Assembly: GCA_963966185.1 (NCBI GenBank)
Contig: CAWZYM010000231.1
Coordinates: forward strand, 124,001 to 188,000
Source of the DNA: Rhabditoides inermis
Taxonomy: Eukaryota > Nematoda > Chromadorea > Rhabditida > Rhabditidae
Length of the DNA: 64,000 nucleotides
Direction of reading: 5' to 3'
Positions 43,131 to 55,541 of the stretch are shown in pieces. The notes below the pieces were generated by a model. The model did not search any database. It saw nothing but the letters and a program-made list of their open reading frames with translations, and was not told where the DNA came from. Both the position numbers and the translations under genes were made by a program. The number at the start of each line of letters is the position of its first letter. The stretch's first letter is position 1.

Positions 43131-43354
43131 CCTATGTTTATCTGAACGATTACACTGTTTATTGTTAGTTGCGGGTCAGTGGAATGTTCCCCTCCTGGAT
43201 GCGACCGTGTGTGTCTGTGTGGTGACAGTGGTGATTCGAGCCTCTGACGTCATCGGAGTCACACGGCATAGCAGACGAGACAGCTGGCGGCGGAAGTGCC
43301 TCAACGCATCATACGTCAACATACAATCCAGTTGTACTTTGAATCAGCGGTCCC

Positions 43355-44771
43355 TCACTTCTGGAAATCCTTGGAATAGAGGAAGAGAACGTAGTATGTC
43401 TGCGAGTAGCACAACGCTCCACACGACACCTCAACATACAATTCGAAGAGGAAGAAGAAGATGAAGAAGAAGAGGGAAATTTGTGTGACTCACAGAGAAT
43501 GTGCGGACGAAGCCGAAGTCCAGGAGTGCAGCTTTACCGAGGGCGTTTGCGAGCACTGGCGCATACCAAGTGAACACAAACACTACGGTGAGGATCATCA
43601 TAGAACGAGTGATCTGCAACAATGCACTGTCATGGAACGAAACACTATGAATACTGTGACAGCCGCAGCTACATTAATTCATTGACCCTTCTCTTTGGAG
43701 AGCATGTTTTATTTGGTCCAGGACTCGCCTTGTCAACGGAAGATCGGCCTGCGCCGTTGCGTCTGACACCTGAAGATTAAATGTTGTTGACACTTCTGTC
43801 ATCTCTGTAGTACATTTACATTTGATCCTGCATATGATGAAGACGCACAGTCCGACCGCCGTGTTGTTGATGATCACGCATATGCCTATGTACAGCATGA
43901 ACAGATTCCCCGGAATCAGATTCGGCGGCCGGAAACGGAATGTTTTGTATCTATATGTATGTATGTGTTCAAAAGTGCTTCCTCCAATGGGTTCATAGTT
44001 TTTTAATGTAGTTTTTTATCACACATTCACACAGACATCATCAAACGCTTGATTGAAGATTGAAGCATGTGTCATGTGTTAGCGGACTACATTTTTGCGC
44101 GGTTCTAAATTGCAGAAGAAGTTCTCACGAGAGAAGCTTATGATTTCGAGGTTCGAAAATGTGAAAACTCACGTGCACTGTATGATAGGAGTGTGAGTGA
44201 GATGAGGATAGGATATGTATACGGTAACCGCAGGAAATAGCCAAGCGAGACCGAGAAAGTAGACAGAGAACATGCCAAGAGACATCTTGCTCATACTAAA
44301 CTTTTTTAGAATTTATTCTTCCTCTTCTCTTTCACTTACGTTATGGGGAAGAGTATGCGACACAAAATATCAGCTGTCATAAAAAGAAACGTCGTCACTT
44401 GGAGAGCAATGCCAATCATATAGGGAAATATCTGAAGTCACTACTAGCTACTTCCCTCTCTTACTAGACGTACCGCGTAGTAACACGTATCTTGGTAGAT
44501 TGTCACTCCTGTAATGTAGTAATAGACGCCGACTAGTTGACAGAATATGCACACTTGATACGCGATCACCATTTGATACATGAGAAGCTCTGAAAGGGGA
44601 ATAGTCAATGTACAATGTACTATATATGTACGATGCTTCGGTACGCCCACTTCTTTTCTTCTCGAGGAAGTTAGTTGTTATGACAGTCCACAACACGTTG
44701 GCGTTGCCAAAAGTGCCGAATATGTTGGCGAATAGAATGAATGCGGTTTCGATAGACTCGACGAGATTCAT
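43355..44771 (-). CDS. seven-transmembrane chemoreceptor (Srsx-like GPCR), second copy
   Basis: The start is ATG 44771. Helix 1 is TAFILFANIFGTFGNANVLW with the GN motif. Exon 2 gives LLMYQMVIAYQVCIFCQLVG, exon 3 IGIALQVTTFLFMTADILCR (end of helix 3), exon 4 SLGMFSVYFLGLAWLFPAVT, exon 5 GNLFMLYIGICVIINNTAVG plus a basic loop, then SMMILTVVFVFTWYAPVLAN (helix 6) and a last exon VSCGALCYSQTYYVLFLYSK (helix 7), stopping at 43355-43357. The helix order and the absence of other domains fit the nematode serpentine receptor class sx. It is on the opposite strand to the first receptor and about 27 kb away; the two are clearly different in sequence. The ligand is unknown. Confidence 0.75.
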
Positions 44772-44898
44772 GGCGGAGGATAGTCTGAAATTCAGAACAT
44801 ATACTGACTGAAGAAATGCACGCGAAGCAAATTTGAAACGAAGATGAAAAAGAATTGAGTTCTCGCGAACGCCAGACGGTAAAAGAGGATTTCAAGGC

Positions 44899-44952
<54 letters not shown>

Positions 44953-46307
44953 TTCTTTCTCTCTCCTTCACTCTCTCCACTCTCTCTTTCTCCTCCCCTT
45001 CCCTCTCGTCTTGCACTCCCACGGCCACGGAAATACATTTCGTTTTGGGTTCACTATGAACGATACGATACGCAGAATGCTGCAAATGAGCAAATGTGTA
45101 GTTCCCCATTTGGTGTGGTGATAGTATTGAAGCACATGACAATAAAGGATATTCCCATTACCGTTTACTTATCAATTATTAAAAAAATTAAATTTGCACC
45201 GTATGATAATGAAGTGGTCGGGTAAAGTGATGATTACAGGTTATATACTGGAAACAGAACCACAACACACAAAGCATAGAGTCGTGTGAACGGAATCATG
45301 TGAACTCATCTATTGCCCGCTGCCCAGCACATCGGAATGTCTCTTGAATCGACTTCGGATAACACGATGTGTTCTCTCCTTCTCACTCAGTCCTGACGAG
45401 AGTATATTACTGTAGCATGCACCACACCTCACATGTCAGATCTAATCTGCAGTTGAACAGTGCGGTTCACCAAAAAAAAAACTGCTGCATCATCTCTCCA
45501 ACCAAGCACCATCTTCCGTTCTACCCCTCTATCATCTCTGCTGACCGTCGTTGTTTCTTCCAATTCATGATCACGACTGAATGCTGATAGATTCGAAAAA
45601 CTGATATACTTCCGGATTCGTTGTGATGTAAAGGCTAAAAGTTAAAGTTAGTGTTAGAGAGCTCGTCTGGAACGTGCGATAATCTTCTTTCTCTCTTATC
45701 AATAAGACACATAGACCATAATTCCTCAATAGACCCTAATTATGTTTTAATGCCACAGATTATTTTTTTCGATAAGGAAGTTGTTTCATATTAGTTATAA
45801 TTACGAGCCTGCGACTTCTGATTCTGCAGAGTCTCAAAAATTCCCTCAAAGCAAGTAAGTGAATAAAGGAAAGGATATGTATTACTTGTTTATTGTTTAT
45901 AAATTGTATTGTTAGTAACAGCATGTATTAGTTGCAAGTGATAGGTGATGGTGAAAGGTATTACTTAAGTAGAGGTCAGACTCAACTTTTGCTGGCAAAA
46001 GACCCTCAGAAAGATCTCAGAACGGCCGTGCACCCTCAGAAAGATCCCCAGAAAGATCCTCAGAAAGATCTCAGAACGCGCCCCACCCTCAGAAAGATCC
46101 TCAGAAAGTGGCTTTTTGGGTCATAAAGCGGTTTTTGATACATAATCGAGTCTGACCACGCCTTTAGTGATAAGATGTGTTTTCCAGACACACTCCATTA
46201 TCTCGATATGTGATGCGCGGGCGCTGAGAGTGAGAGTTGGGAAGGGGGTCATTACCGAGTCCGCGCATATCACACGGCTCTTCACAGTAATGGGGTCACC
46301 GACTACC
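44772..46307. other. gene-free stretch with CT repeat and 12-bp tandem repeat
   Basis: A (CT)n tract lies at 44898-44990. A tandem repeat of the unit CCTCAGAAAGAT (about eight full and partial units) lies at 46010-46105. Otherwise no gene is seen. The end should contain the collagen gene's upstream control sequences. Confidence 0.6.
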
Positions 46308-46315
46308 TATATAAG
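46308..46315 (+). promoter_or_regulatory. TATA box of the collagen gene
   Basis: TATATAAG lies 37 bases before the collagen start codon, a typical spacing for a short-leader, highly expressed cuticle collagen. Confidence 0.7.
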
Positions 46316-46351
46316 CACCCCTCGCGTCTGCTTGTCATCATCATCGCAGCG

Positions 46352-46510
46352 ATGCAGGTGCACACGGGGGCATTCGTCGCCTCGTCCCTCTCTGGACTAG
46401 CCCTACTCGCATGTCTGGCAGCCATGGGCACCATATACAACAACGTGCAGGACTGCTTCCAGGAGCTAGACTCCGAGATGACACAGTTCAAGGTACGTAC
46501 CCCTTCCCCC

Positions 46511-46541
<31 letters not shown>

Positions 46542-47422
46542 TCTCTCTCTGACTGTGTGTGGTTGAGGAGCTGACGGACGACATGTGGCGTGACATGATC
46601 TCTCTGGCGGCGGAGGCCCGCGGTCGCCGTGCCGCGTACAACGAGGCGTACGCTGGAGGAGGAGGCGGAGGGGGAGGAGGAGGAGGATACAACGAGGCGC
46701 CCTCCGCTGGAGTGGGCGCCGCGCCCGGAGGACCCGAGCCCGGAGCGGGATGCAAGTGCAACGCGGCCAACAAGTGCCCCGCCGGCCCGCCCGGCAACAA
46801 GGGATCGCCCGGATCGCCCGGAGAGAACGGACACCCCGGACGCGACGGCCTGCCCGGACACGACTCGGACGACGTCGAGCCGCACTCGCAGGACACCGGC
46901 AAGTGCTTCTACTGCCCGCCCGGACCCCCCGGACCTCCCGGACCCACTGGACAGGCGGGTGGCCGCGGAATGAAGGGAGAGGATGGAAGGCCCGGACGCA
47001 TGGGCAAGGACGGACACCCCGGAGCGCCCGGAGAGATGGGAGCGACTGGAAACGCCGGAAAGCGCGGACCCGACGGACCTCCCGGAGACAAGGGAGCCGA
47101 CGGACGCAAGCCGATCGGACGCCCCGGACCCAAGGGACTCAGCGGACCGCAGGGAGACCAGGGACCGCAGGGAGCTCCTGGAGTCGACGCCGGACCCGGA
47201 GCGGCCGGACCGGCTGGACCCGCCGGACCTACTGGAGGACCCGGACAGGTTGGACCGGACGGAGCGCCCGGCAAGGAGGGAGGTGTGGGCAAGACTGGGC
47301 GGGACGCTGAGTACTGTCCGTGTCCGGCGCGTGGGCAGCACAGTGCAGGCGGAGGAGGCGCCCGCGGAGGCAGCGGCGGAGGCGGGTACAACACCGGAGG
47401 CAGCTACGCCGGAAAGCACTAA
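46352..47422 (+). CDS. cuticle collagen
   Basis: Structural protein of the nematode exoskeleton, secreted by the hypodermis. Two exons: 46352-46492 and 46568-47422, phase 0, 331 residues. The N-terminal nematode cuticle collagen domain is present ([20 protein letters not shown] as membrane/signal anchor, then EELDS-like coil and [13 protein letters not shown]). A Gly-only run of eleven residues, unusual for the family, follows. Gly-X-Y triplets begin at [13 protein letters not shown] and continue with interruptions to [10 protein letters not shown]. Cysteine clusters lie where expected, CKCNAANKC before, CFYC between and CPC after the triplets; they form inter-chain disulphides. The region RAAYNEAY follows a basic RGRR that could serve as the subtilisin-type processing site. 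The C-terminal tail is Gly-rich. The intron contains a (CT)n tract. Confidence 0.95.
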
Positions 47423-48695
47423 CCACTCCGTCGTCATGATTATACCCATAAATATTATACTTCCTATTTTGCGTTATCTCTTCTGCGTCTGCTCCGTTCT
47501 CGATGAAAGTGAAAGACTGAGCAGACTGAAATGTTTGGAGTGAGAAACGGTGTCCTCTACATATCTATAATAATTCAACGAGGACTTGCAATTTTCACAT
47601 AATAAAATCTATTCTCAGTCAGTCTCTTGATGCAAAGTTCGGTTGAAATGTAGTGAGTCGCACTTTTTACTTGGTGCGTTATCCGTCATACGCTAGTGCG
47701 TACATACAACCTGCTCTCAAAACATATCTTGGAAGGATCGAACTTCATCGGCAGTCTCGCACGCGCACGCGATAGTAAGAAGGAAACACATGGCAGAAGC
47801 TGCTGGGGTATGATGGAGCTGCTCATGCGGGAGGAGGAAGGAGCACCACATGAGGAACGAGCTGCACACTGAGCGTACATCAAAATTTGTTTTGCACGAC
47901 ACAGAAGCACGGCCTGAGCGCGTTCGTCGATTTCTGAAATCTGGCGAGCATGGTCTCATGTTTTAGTGGCTAGCGATCGCGGCCAGTGTTGTGGATCTGT
48001 TCATCGCAGGTAGCAGGTTCGATTCCTTTCGCTGCCACAAGTTTAGATAAATTGCTTGAGACAACCGCGACGCGGATCTGATGCGTAGCATGCGTCTAGG
48101 TTCACCGGACAGTGAACAAATGAGTGTCACTATGATGTGTATCCGTATTAGATCAAACAGAATCAGTCGATCGAACCAGTTTGGCTCTGGTTTGTGATGC
48201 TTCGTCACTTCAACAATTTGTACATATTTCCAACTAGATCCTAGTTTTGAACATCTGTTTTCTCCTTACAATCGATCAGGTCTGCACCGAACGGGCAGGG
48301 AAGCGCGCGCGAATAGGTCTCCTGGTCTCATGTACCTTTCACAAAGTAATCGTTGTTTCAACCGGTTGTGGATGTTGTCAATCAAAATAACTTATTTCTG
48401 ATTTCATTGATCAGTGGTCGAGTCACAATCCTAATCATAATCTTTGGAAACGATCATCTATAATACTCTACGCAACGATTTTCAATGGAAATGGAGGAAA
48501 ATCGCATCTATACTCGTTTGCGTCTCTCAATTCTGCATACTCTCGCATACTGCTTGTCATGAAATTTGCATATCTAGAGTGCTCATTCCCTGCTAATGCG
48601 CGCGGGTTCTCTACGTGCACGTGCGCTGAATGGAATAGAGGTCCATGTATCTTTGAAGTGTTCTCATTGTTATCACCATCATTTCTCAGCTCACG
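47423..48695. other. gene-free stretch with a SINE
   Basis: 3' flank of the collagen gene (AATAAA near 47602), then unrelated sequence and the S2 SINE at 47958-48140. No gene recognised. Confidence 0.5.
47958..48140 (+). mobile_element. SINE, family S2, plus-strand copy
   Basis: The tRNA-like head has a TAGTGGCTAGCGATCGCGG A-box region and AGGTTCGATTCC B box; the first five and last five bases of the head can pair (GTGGC/GCCAC). The body shares TAGCATGCGTCT and CAGTGAACAAATGAGTG with the copy at 9396-9720. The cloverleaf is degenerate, so it is a SINE head rather than a working tRNA gene. Confidence 0.72.
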
Positions 48696-48955
48696 ATGGG
48701 CGCAGTCGGATCGAATAACTACTCTCATCTTGAACTGCAGCCCGCACGCAAGCTGATTCTTCAGCGGCCGTGTCACAATACTGAAGAAACGATATCAATC
48801 TGGGTGAGGTACGCATAGAGAGAAGGAGAGAGGGAGTAGATTGTAATTGATAGGCATTCCAGGGCGGGGCAACTATGGGACTCAACGAGTTCGCGGTGCT
48901 CCACGCATACGCCATCGAGAACTTCGATGTCGAGTCCGCCAAGAAGGCCAAATAA
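48696..48955 (+). CDS. small two-exon protein, possibly MSP-like start
   Basis: Exons 48696-48803 and 48863-48955 join in phase 0 to a 66-residue frame ending AKKAK. TTTCTCAG stands seven bases before the ATG, suitable as a trans-splice acceptor. The segment HLELQPARKLILQRPCHNTE resembles the first strands of major-sperm-protein/VAP domains (hydrophobic, then KL-F/L, then GP-N-T), but only the first third of such a domain could be present. The second exon (MGLNEFAVLHAYAIENFDVE) matches nothing I know. It may be a small gene, part of a larger one, or a remnant. Confidence 0.4.
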
Positions 48956-49063
48956 ACACCAAGACCACTCTCGAAAAAATGTGTAGTCTAGTATTTTATC
49001 ATGATAGCATATAGCATAAAATGTAAAATTAACAAACAATAGTCAAGTCGTCTCATATATGTC

Positions 49064-52000
49064 TCACAGTTCGTACAATCGGGGGAAGCAGCGGTGAAGA
49101 CAGCGGCGGATGAGCTGTTTGTGCTCTCTGTCGAACACTCCCTTCACTGCCTGCCCTCCCTTCGTCCCGCACCCGCCTCCCAGGTGGCGAGCCATCGCAG
49201 ACGGACCTGAAGCCATACCTTCTCTCTCCTCTCACTCCACTCCATTCTCTCTCCATCCCTCCTTTCCCCACTCACGACTGCACACGCAGCCACACCGCGA
49301 GCATGTGTATCGAGCCGGCAGACGAGACTTGATGTGACCCATCAGGTGGTCGAGAGCCTCAAAGGGAACGACCAATGACAGTGTGACATGGACAAGCACT
49401 CGCCTTGACCTTGCATACATATCGTATCCGCCTGCCCGCACCGCCATACGTATACACGGCTACGTCTTTCTTGCACTGCGCACACTGCTGCTTTGTCACG
49501 CGGACAGCCTGGAATGAGATCGCTCTCCCTCCCTCTCTTTCTCTTTCTTTCTCTCTCTCTCTCCCACCTTTTCCTCTACCACCACCGGCTGATCGGGAAA
49601 GACTGCGTTGAGAAGGTCCTCTCGCTCCTCGTTCTCTTCTTCTATAGCACATGTGACGGGCTGAAAAAGGCAACACTTCAAATAGCCGTCAAATAATCCC
49701 ACTTCATCATACAAGTGTCCATTTCATCTCACCTGTGTGTTGTGTGTGTCACTTGGGTGTGACACCGCCTTCTTCTCTTCCAGGCCATGTCTCTGATCGG
49801 GCGAGAGCGCAGTCGACACGTCCTGCAACGACATTCAATCAAGACACCCAAGTGTGTGTCACCTGTCACCTGGACATAGTTGATGGGTGGCGGAAGCTCC
49901 TCTTGCTTCTCCACATCTCCCGCCTCGTCTCTCCTCTCGTCTCCCCCTTCTTCATCGCCACTCATCCCCAACATCCGATCCTGTGCATTCTTTACACATC
50001 ACCTTTCACAATTATCTCTCGCAGACCCAATCGCGAAAATATGATCACATATTTCTCATACAATTCGACAAATGTAATAGTTATGGAATACGAAAATACT
50101 TGTTTTCATACTGCCAATACAATCCCCATCATACCTGCTGCTCGTGCTCTACTCGGTTGCACTCCGCTTCCTCGCACACCATCGGCTCCACAACACAACG
50201 GGGCGCGCACTGAAACGACACGTTGATGGATCAAGTAGGCCTCAATCAATCGATTACACTCACCTGTCCATCCTCGATGGCTGGTTCGTCTTCCTCTCTT
50301 ATCGGAGCAATAGACGGCTCGGACTCGAGTGGGAAGGTCTACAGCCACACAACCATTCAGCAACTTCTCTTCAGTCACACCTGTCCGCCCTCGTTCGTTG
50401 GCTCTTCTCCTCCATCGACCACCTCCTCCTTCACTTGTCTCCGCACGTCGTCGCCACACGTACCACCCGCCTCCTACAACTTCACACAGTTCAGAAGTGA
50501 AACTGCCACCCACGTTCACTGACTCCTCCACTGCGTCGCCATTCTTTTCTTTGCCACCACTCTTCCAGAATAGCTGCATACGGCTGAACAACGATCCCAT
50601 AGTAGGGTTAGGAGATGTCTGAAAATGTGTCAAATGTGATTTGCATCCCACCTCCACTTACCATATCCATTCGACTCTCTTCGTGTGCACCGACTGACGC
50701 GACAGCTGCCGGAGTCTCCTCGTACTGCTCATCATCCAGCACGCACTCAATCCCCACTGGTCAGTCACTCACTCCAACACTGGTCACCTTCTCCACATCT
50801 CGAACCGACTGCCCTGCCACACTCTCCTCGCGTCTCTTCTCCTCCTCCTCGTTCATACACGCAGTCGAGTCAGGAGAAGCTGCGGCTTCCGCGCCCTCCA
50901 TTTCCATATCCAAAACTGCCTCCTTTTCGCGCAGACACTGAAAATAACGTTTACACAGATTTTCAAAGGCAATATAAGATGATTTGATGTATCGATTAGG
51001 CTATCGATTCGCACTAAAAGTGGAGTGTGAAGGTGAATAGCATAGGCAAGACACGCTCACCTGTGCGGAAGCCTGTTGTGGGCTCGCTGCCACAGCTGCG
51101 TCGTCGCAGTTGCACTTGGCTGTGCAGCGGACGGCGCAAGCCGATCGAGTCAGCACAACCTCATCCACGCCGTGCATGCACAGAGCCTCAACAAGTTTTG
51201 TTTCCCTCTCTTAGTCTTTTTGTTGTTAAAATGATAAGTGTAAACCCGTAGAACGTGCTAATACGTGCCGATTGAGTTTTCCGCGCGAAAAGACCAAATC
51301 GATGTTTTGCATGACATCTTGTCTGGTTGGCCGGCCCGTTTTTTCTCGTGCAATTTCTAGTGGTTCAGTGTGCCTCGCATCGCCCGCGCCGACCGGACCG
51401 CCTTCCCCCCTTGCATAGCCAGAGGTAACACCTCCTCGTCCCTTATCTCCTAACACTACTTGTTTCTGACAGGGGCAGTGTGAGGATGGGCGATGGCGAG
51501 TGCCCGACGCAGCTCACTCAGCTCGCGCCATCTGTCCCCACAGACGCCCCATCCACTGTCCACTCCACTCCCATCAACGAAAAGACCTGCACCGACAGCA
51601 ACTACGACAAGCCCAAGGTAAGGAAAGATGGATTCTGCAGTTCACCGCATACCTAGGTGGTGCCACGGACGGAGGCGGATCGCAAGTTCCTGAAAGATGA
51701 CGAGCCGCTAAGTAATATGGATTCTGCGGAGAAGGCGAACGGGAAACCAGAACAGAAAACGGAACAGAACCAGAAGACGACGGATAAGAAGGTGATGTAA
51801 TGATTAGTATGATTAGTCTCGATTTCGATTTCTTCGATGATATAATCGATTTTCTTTCTCCTTTAACCATCAGTGCAATTACAGGAGGATATCAAAGCTG
51901 TGAAGCAAGATAAGAAACAGGAAAAACAAGAGAGCGATGAAAAGAAGAAAGAGAAGCAAGAGAGGAGCGAAGAAAAGAAGAAAGAGAAGCAAGAGAGGAG

Positions 52001-54036
52001 CGAAGAAAAGAAGAAAGAGAAGCAAGAGAGGAGCGAAGAAAAAAAGAAAGAGAAACAGGAGAGGAGCGATGAGAAGAAGAAAGAGAAGCCGCCTGAGAAG
52101 CCACCACCAGCCGAGAAGGCCAAGGAGGCAGCCAAGGAAACTGTGAAGAAGAAAGAGGAGGATGTGGTAGGCAAAAATATTACTGTAGAATACCGTAACA
52201 CACAGTACTTTCAGGCATACGATTTTCTCGACGTGGCGGAAGCGGGTTCGAAAGAAGGAAAGGCAGAGAAGAAGGGAAACGACGACAAATCAAAGGAGAA
52301 AGACAGGTCAAAAGAGAAGGATGGGGACACTGACATGGAGAAAGAAGGAACCGAGTTGGAGAAGAAAGATGAGAAGAAGGAAGACAAGGAAGAGAAAAAA
52401 GAAGAGAAGTCCAAGTCGAGGAAGAAAAAGAAAACGACAGATGCTGGGAAAGAGAAGAAAGACGATTCTGAGAGAGAGAAGGACGGAGCTGCTCCTCCTT
52501 CAAAGATAGAGAGAAAACGGGGAACCGCAGAAGGCAGCAAGAAGAAAAGAAAGAGTACCGAGGTCAACCTGAGTTATTCACTGTTCTGTTGTAAACTTTA
52601 AACACATCTTTGCAGAGTAAGGAGTCGATCAGGAAGAAAAAGGAGAAAGAGTACCAGCCGCTGATCTTCAGCGCCGAACGACTTGGCAAGAAGAATCGAT
52701 GCACGGCGGAGGCGGATCCAGAGGCGGGGCCGGTCAATAGACGACCTAGGGGACCGCGAAATGACCGTGAGTAGAGTTGTGGAAACGGATAGAATTTGGC
52801 TATGCGTAGCTTATTTCAGCACCACAGGGGGGCTCGGCGGAACTCGCGAATCGACCCAAAACATGTGTTGGAGGATCGGAGAGACGAAAAGTGGACAAGA
52901 AGGCCCTCCAAGCTGGCAAGGTCAAGTCCGATACGAAGGTGGCACTCAAGGGACCGGGTTCGAAAAAGAAGACGTCGGATCGAGTGAGAAACAAACCATC
53001 TCGAGGAGCGGAGTCGTCGAGGAAGTCTCCGAGGTCTCGCAGCCCCTCGGACAGAAGAAAGGGAAGTGCTCGAACCAAGGCAGCGCAGAAGGTGAAGGAC
53101 CCGCGTGCCGCCGCAGGAACCAGTCGAAGGGGCCTGGAGGGGACGAGTCTGCGCGCCCAAGTGCGCGACATGCAGCGCGTTCTCGACAGATTCGAGAAGA
53201 AACACTTCAACAAGAAATAACGGAGGACGGTCTTACAAGTTTACTTATAAACAATCTAAAATCACCCAAGAATCTTAACAGAGTTAGAAGTCATTACAAA
53301 CTAATTAGTATTCGAAACAAACACTCGATTGCTTGCACTATTCAAGAATAATTTTTTGTATTATTCAGTGGTTTTGTTCATGTTATCAAATTTATCACTC
53401 GCGCGTTTCGGTGTCTCATTGTGTTCTTATATCGTTTGCTTGTGTTCTTTATCGTTGGTTTCTATAGTGGGCCCGCAAATGAGTTCCAATCTTTTGACGA
53501 GAGACATTAGGGTGGTTAGACAACGATCAAAACCCTTTGGATGATGTTTTCAATTTGACAAAATTTTGCGATGATACCCTAGATCGAACCCTCGAACCGC
53601 TGCTTGATGAGCGAGAGCGTTACCACTGCGCCATGTGACCATGTGAGAGGATCAGTGGAATAGAGATATGAACGGCGAGATATACTGTATGTTAGAGATA
53701 TACTGTATGTTCAAAATCCACGATAATGTTTTCAATGAAAAATCCTGAGCTAAGTGCGAGCTTATTATATTGTTCTCGTTCATTCGTTGTTCTCGTTATC
53801 ACACACATTATTGTATGCGATAAATGTCTATCATTCAAATGTAACGTGATCGTTGGGTATGTGAAAGAGGTCGATAAAGTTACGAAAACTGATCAGAAAT
53901 TAATTACTGAGCCACAGAAGCACTAATAAGAACCATGAGAAACTCTAGTGTCCAAAAAAGTTTCACTCACATGGGTGATTGTTTTGAGGTCACAATTTGG
54001 CGGAAGTCGCGCCAGCAGGTAGCCATACTCCATCAT
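49064..54036 (-). CDS. Q-family two-zinc-finger protein 1 (Q1), with a gene nested in intron 1
   Basis: The first exon starts at ATG 54036 (MMEYGYLLARLPPNCDLKTI) and ends ITH at a GTGAG donor. The next exon lies at 51190-51060 (GVDEVVLTRSACAVRCTAKC), so intron 1 is about 2.8 kb and holds the plus-strand gene at 51486-53220. Acidic, Ser-rich exons follow. Zinc finger 1 is CAQCKKDVAVYTYGG then LDHLMGHIKS (C-x2-C and H-x3-H). Finger 2 is TCSRCGCVCS then AMARHLGGGCG (C-x2-C and H-x5-C). The stop is at 49064-49066. Two Cys-rich fingers with basic sequence suggest DNA or RNA binding, which is not shown. Linking exon 1 to the rest rests on the same exon order in Q2 and Q3. Confidence 0.62.
51486..53220 (+). 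CDS. Lys/Glu-rich low-complexity protein nested in Q1 intron 1
   Basis: Exons 51486-51617, 51657-51791, 51885-52163, 52215-52562, 52616-52766 and 52820-53220 join without phase conflict to 481 residues. Exon 3 contains about four tandem 11-residue units (KEKQERSEEKK; 33-bp DNA repeats). The middle is almost entirely Lys, Glu, Asp and Ser; the C-terminus is Lys/Arg/Ser-rich (SSRKSPRSRSPSDRRKGSAR) and ends with a possible coiled coil (RAQVRDMQRVLDRFEKKHFN). The only ordered-looking segment is AYDFLDVAEAG. It is probably nuclear, given its charge. A TTTCTGACAG acceptor lies just before the start. I do not recognise a family. Confidence 0.75.
53463..53775 (-). mobile_element. SINE-like repeat, family S1, copy 2
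   Basis: Aligns with 3891-4245. On the minus strand the head reads ATGGCGCAGTGGTAACGCTC with a GAGGGTTCGATC B box. It lies inside the long intron 1 of Q1, downstream of the nested gene. Confidence 0.72.
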
Positions 54037-55541
54037 CTCAAACACATATTCAAAGTTCAGTTCACACACGCAACCGATCCTCAGAAAAAAAAATCAGATA
54101 TGACCATTGGGCCATTGAACATCAACAAATGATCGACGGAGCAGCAACCATCGCAATGATCAAAACAACTTTATAACGTAAACAACAGTAATATTCACAA
54201 AATTCACAGAATTTAACAGGAATTTGCGACCAAACAGCCATCTCAGTTGTCGTCGATGTGGGGGAAGCAGGTGTGGATGGCGCGTCGAAGGAGCTCCCGC
54301 TGCTGCCGCGTGTACTCTCTCTGCACTGCCTGCCCGCCCCTCGCACCGCACCCCGCAGGTGACGAGACATCGCCGTCATACCTCAAGTTGAGGAATAAGA
54401 GAGGAGGGGCGGATAAGAGAGTGTGTATTGAGGTCATCAATACACACTCTTATCCTCTTCTCGCATTCCGAACTCACGACTGCACTCGCTGCCGCATTTC
54501 GAGCATTTGAAGCGAGCCGGCAGACACTTCACGTGTGTGATGACGTGGTTCACTGTCTAAATACACCATTCAATACGAGCAACGGGAGAGGAAAGAGATA
54601 CGATGGAGAGAGAGGGAGAAAGATAGAAATATGGAGCGAGAAGCGTGAGAAACTCGCCTTGGACGTGCTGACATAACGCGTCCTCCTTCCTTTTCCTCCA
54701 TAAGAGTAGACTGTCACGTTCTTCTTACATTGTTGCTTCGTTGAGCGATCAGCCTAGAACAAGTCACCTTCCTCCCATTTGTCACTCTCCCATTAGCCCA
54801 CCCTTTCTTCGACGACAACAGTCTCAACGGGGAAGACGTCACCGAGCATGTCGTCTTCGTCCTCTTTCTTCACTTCTCTCTGTGTCGACTGCACCGCACC
54901 ACCATTCTGCAAAGATTCATAATACTGCCAGATAAATATGTAATTCTCACTTCACGCTCCTCCGTCTCCATAACCAAGTTCGAGTCACTAGTAGACAGCA
55001 GCTGCAGCAAATAGTCCCTAAAATCAAAACGTTTTAATCAATCAAATCAACCTGGAACAACACACCATGAATATCGTGAATTTCACTTTTCATCAGGGTG
55101 TTGTTATTGGGATGGGAGAAGCGGACTCATCGCTTTTCCCATGCCTTAGAAGAATGCGAATAATTCTTCCACGAAAAGTCTTCAACCACCACACGCCAGC
55201 CACACACCAATCAATTGTACCTGCTCTTCCACAGCCACTGGTTCGTGATTCACCTCCTCCACTTTCACCTCTCGCACAGCCGCATTCTGCAATCACAATG
55301 CATCCAGAGGAATGAATGTGCCACGCACCTCCGCATCCTCCGGATTCATGCCGCCACTCGACGCAAGGTGCGCATTGCGAGACATGGACGCGCCTATCGG
55401 CTGCTCTGACACTGGCGGGCCTTGCTCGGCCACAATGTCCGCCTGTCCCTCGTTCTCCTCCCCTCTCCCATCCAGCGCCACAGCCGCACTCTCCACCTCA
55501 TTCTTGTGTACCGACTGCAAATAACACACTTGCATACTTAC

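Noticed and set aside
46466..47449. 327-residue minus-strand frame opposite the collagen
   Set aside because: Antisense of Gly-X-Y codons gives Ser/Pro-rich frames by composition; the plus strand has the collagen domain, TATA box and introns.
47958..48035. Functional tRNA gene
   Set aside because: The B box is good and the acceptor partly pairs, but the anticodon stem is poor and a SINE body follows that is shared with another copy.
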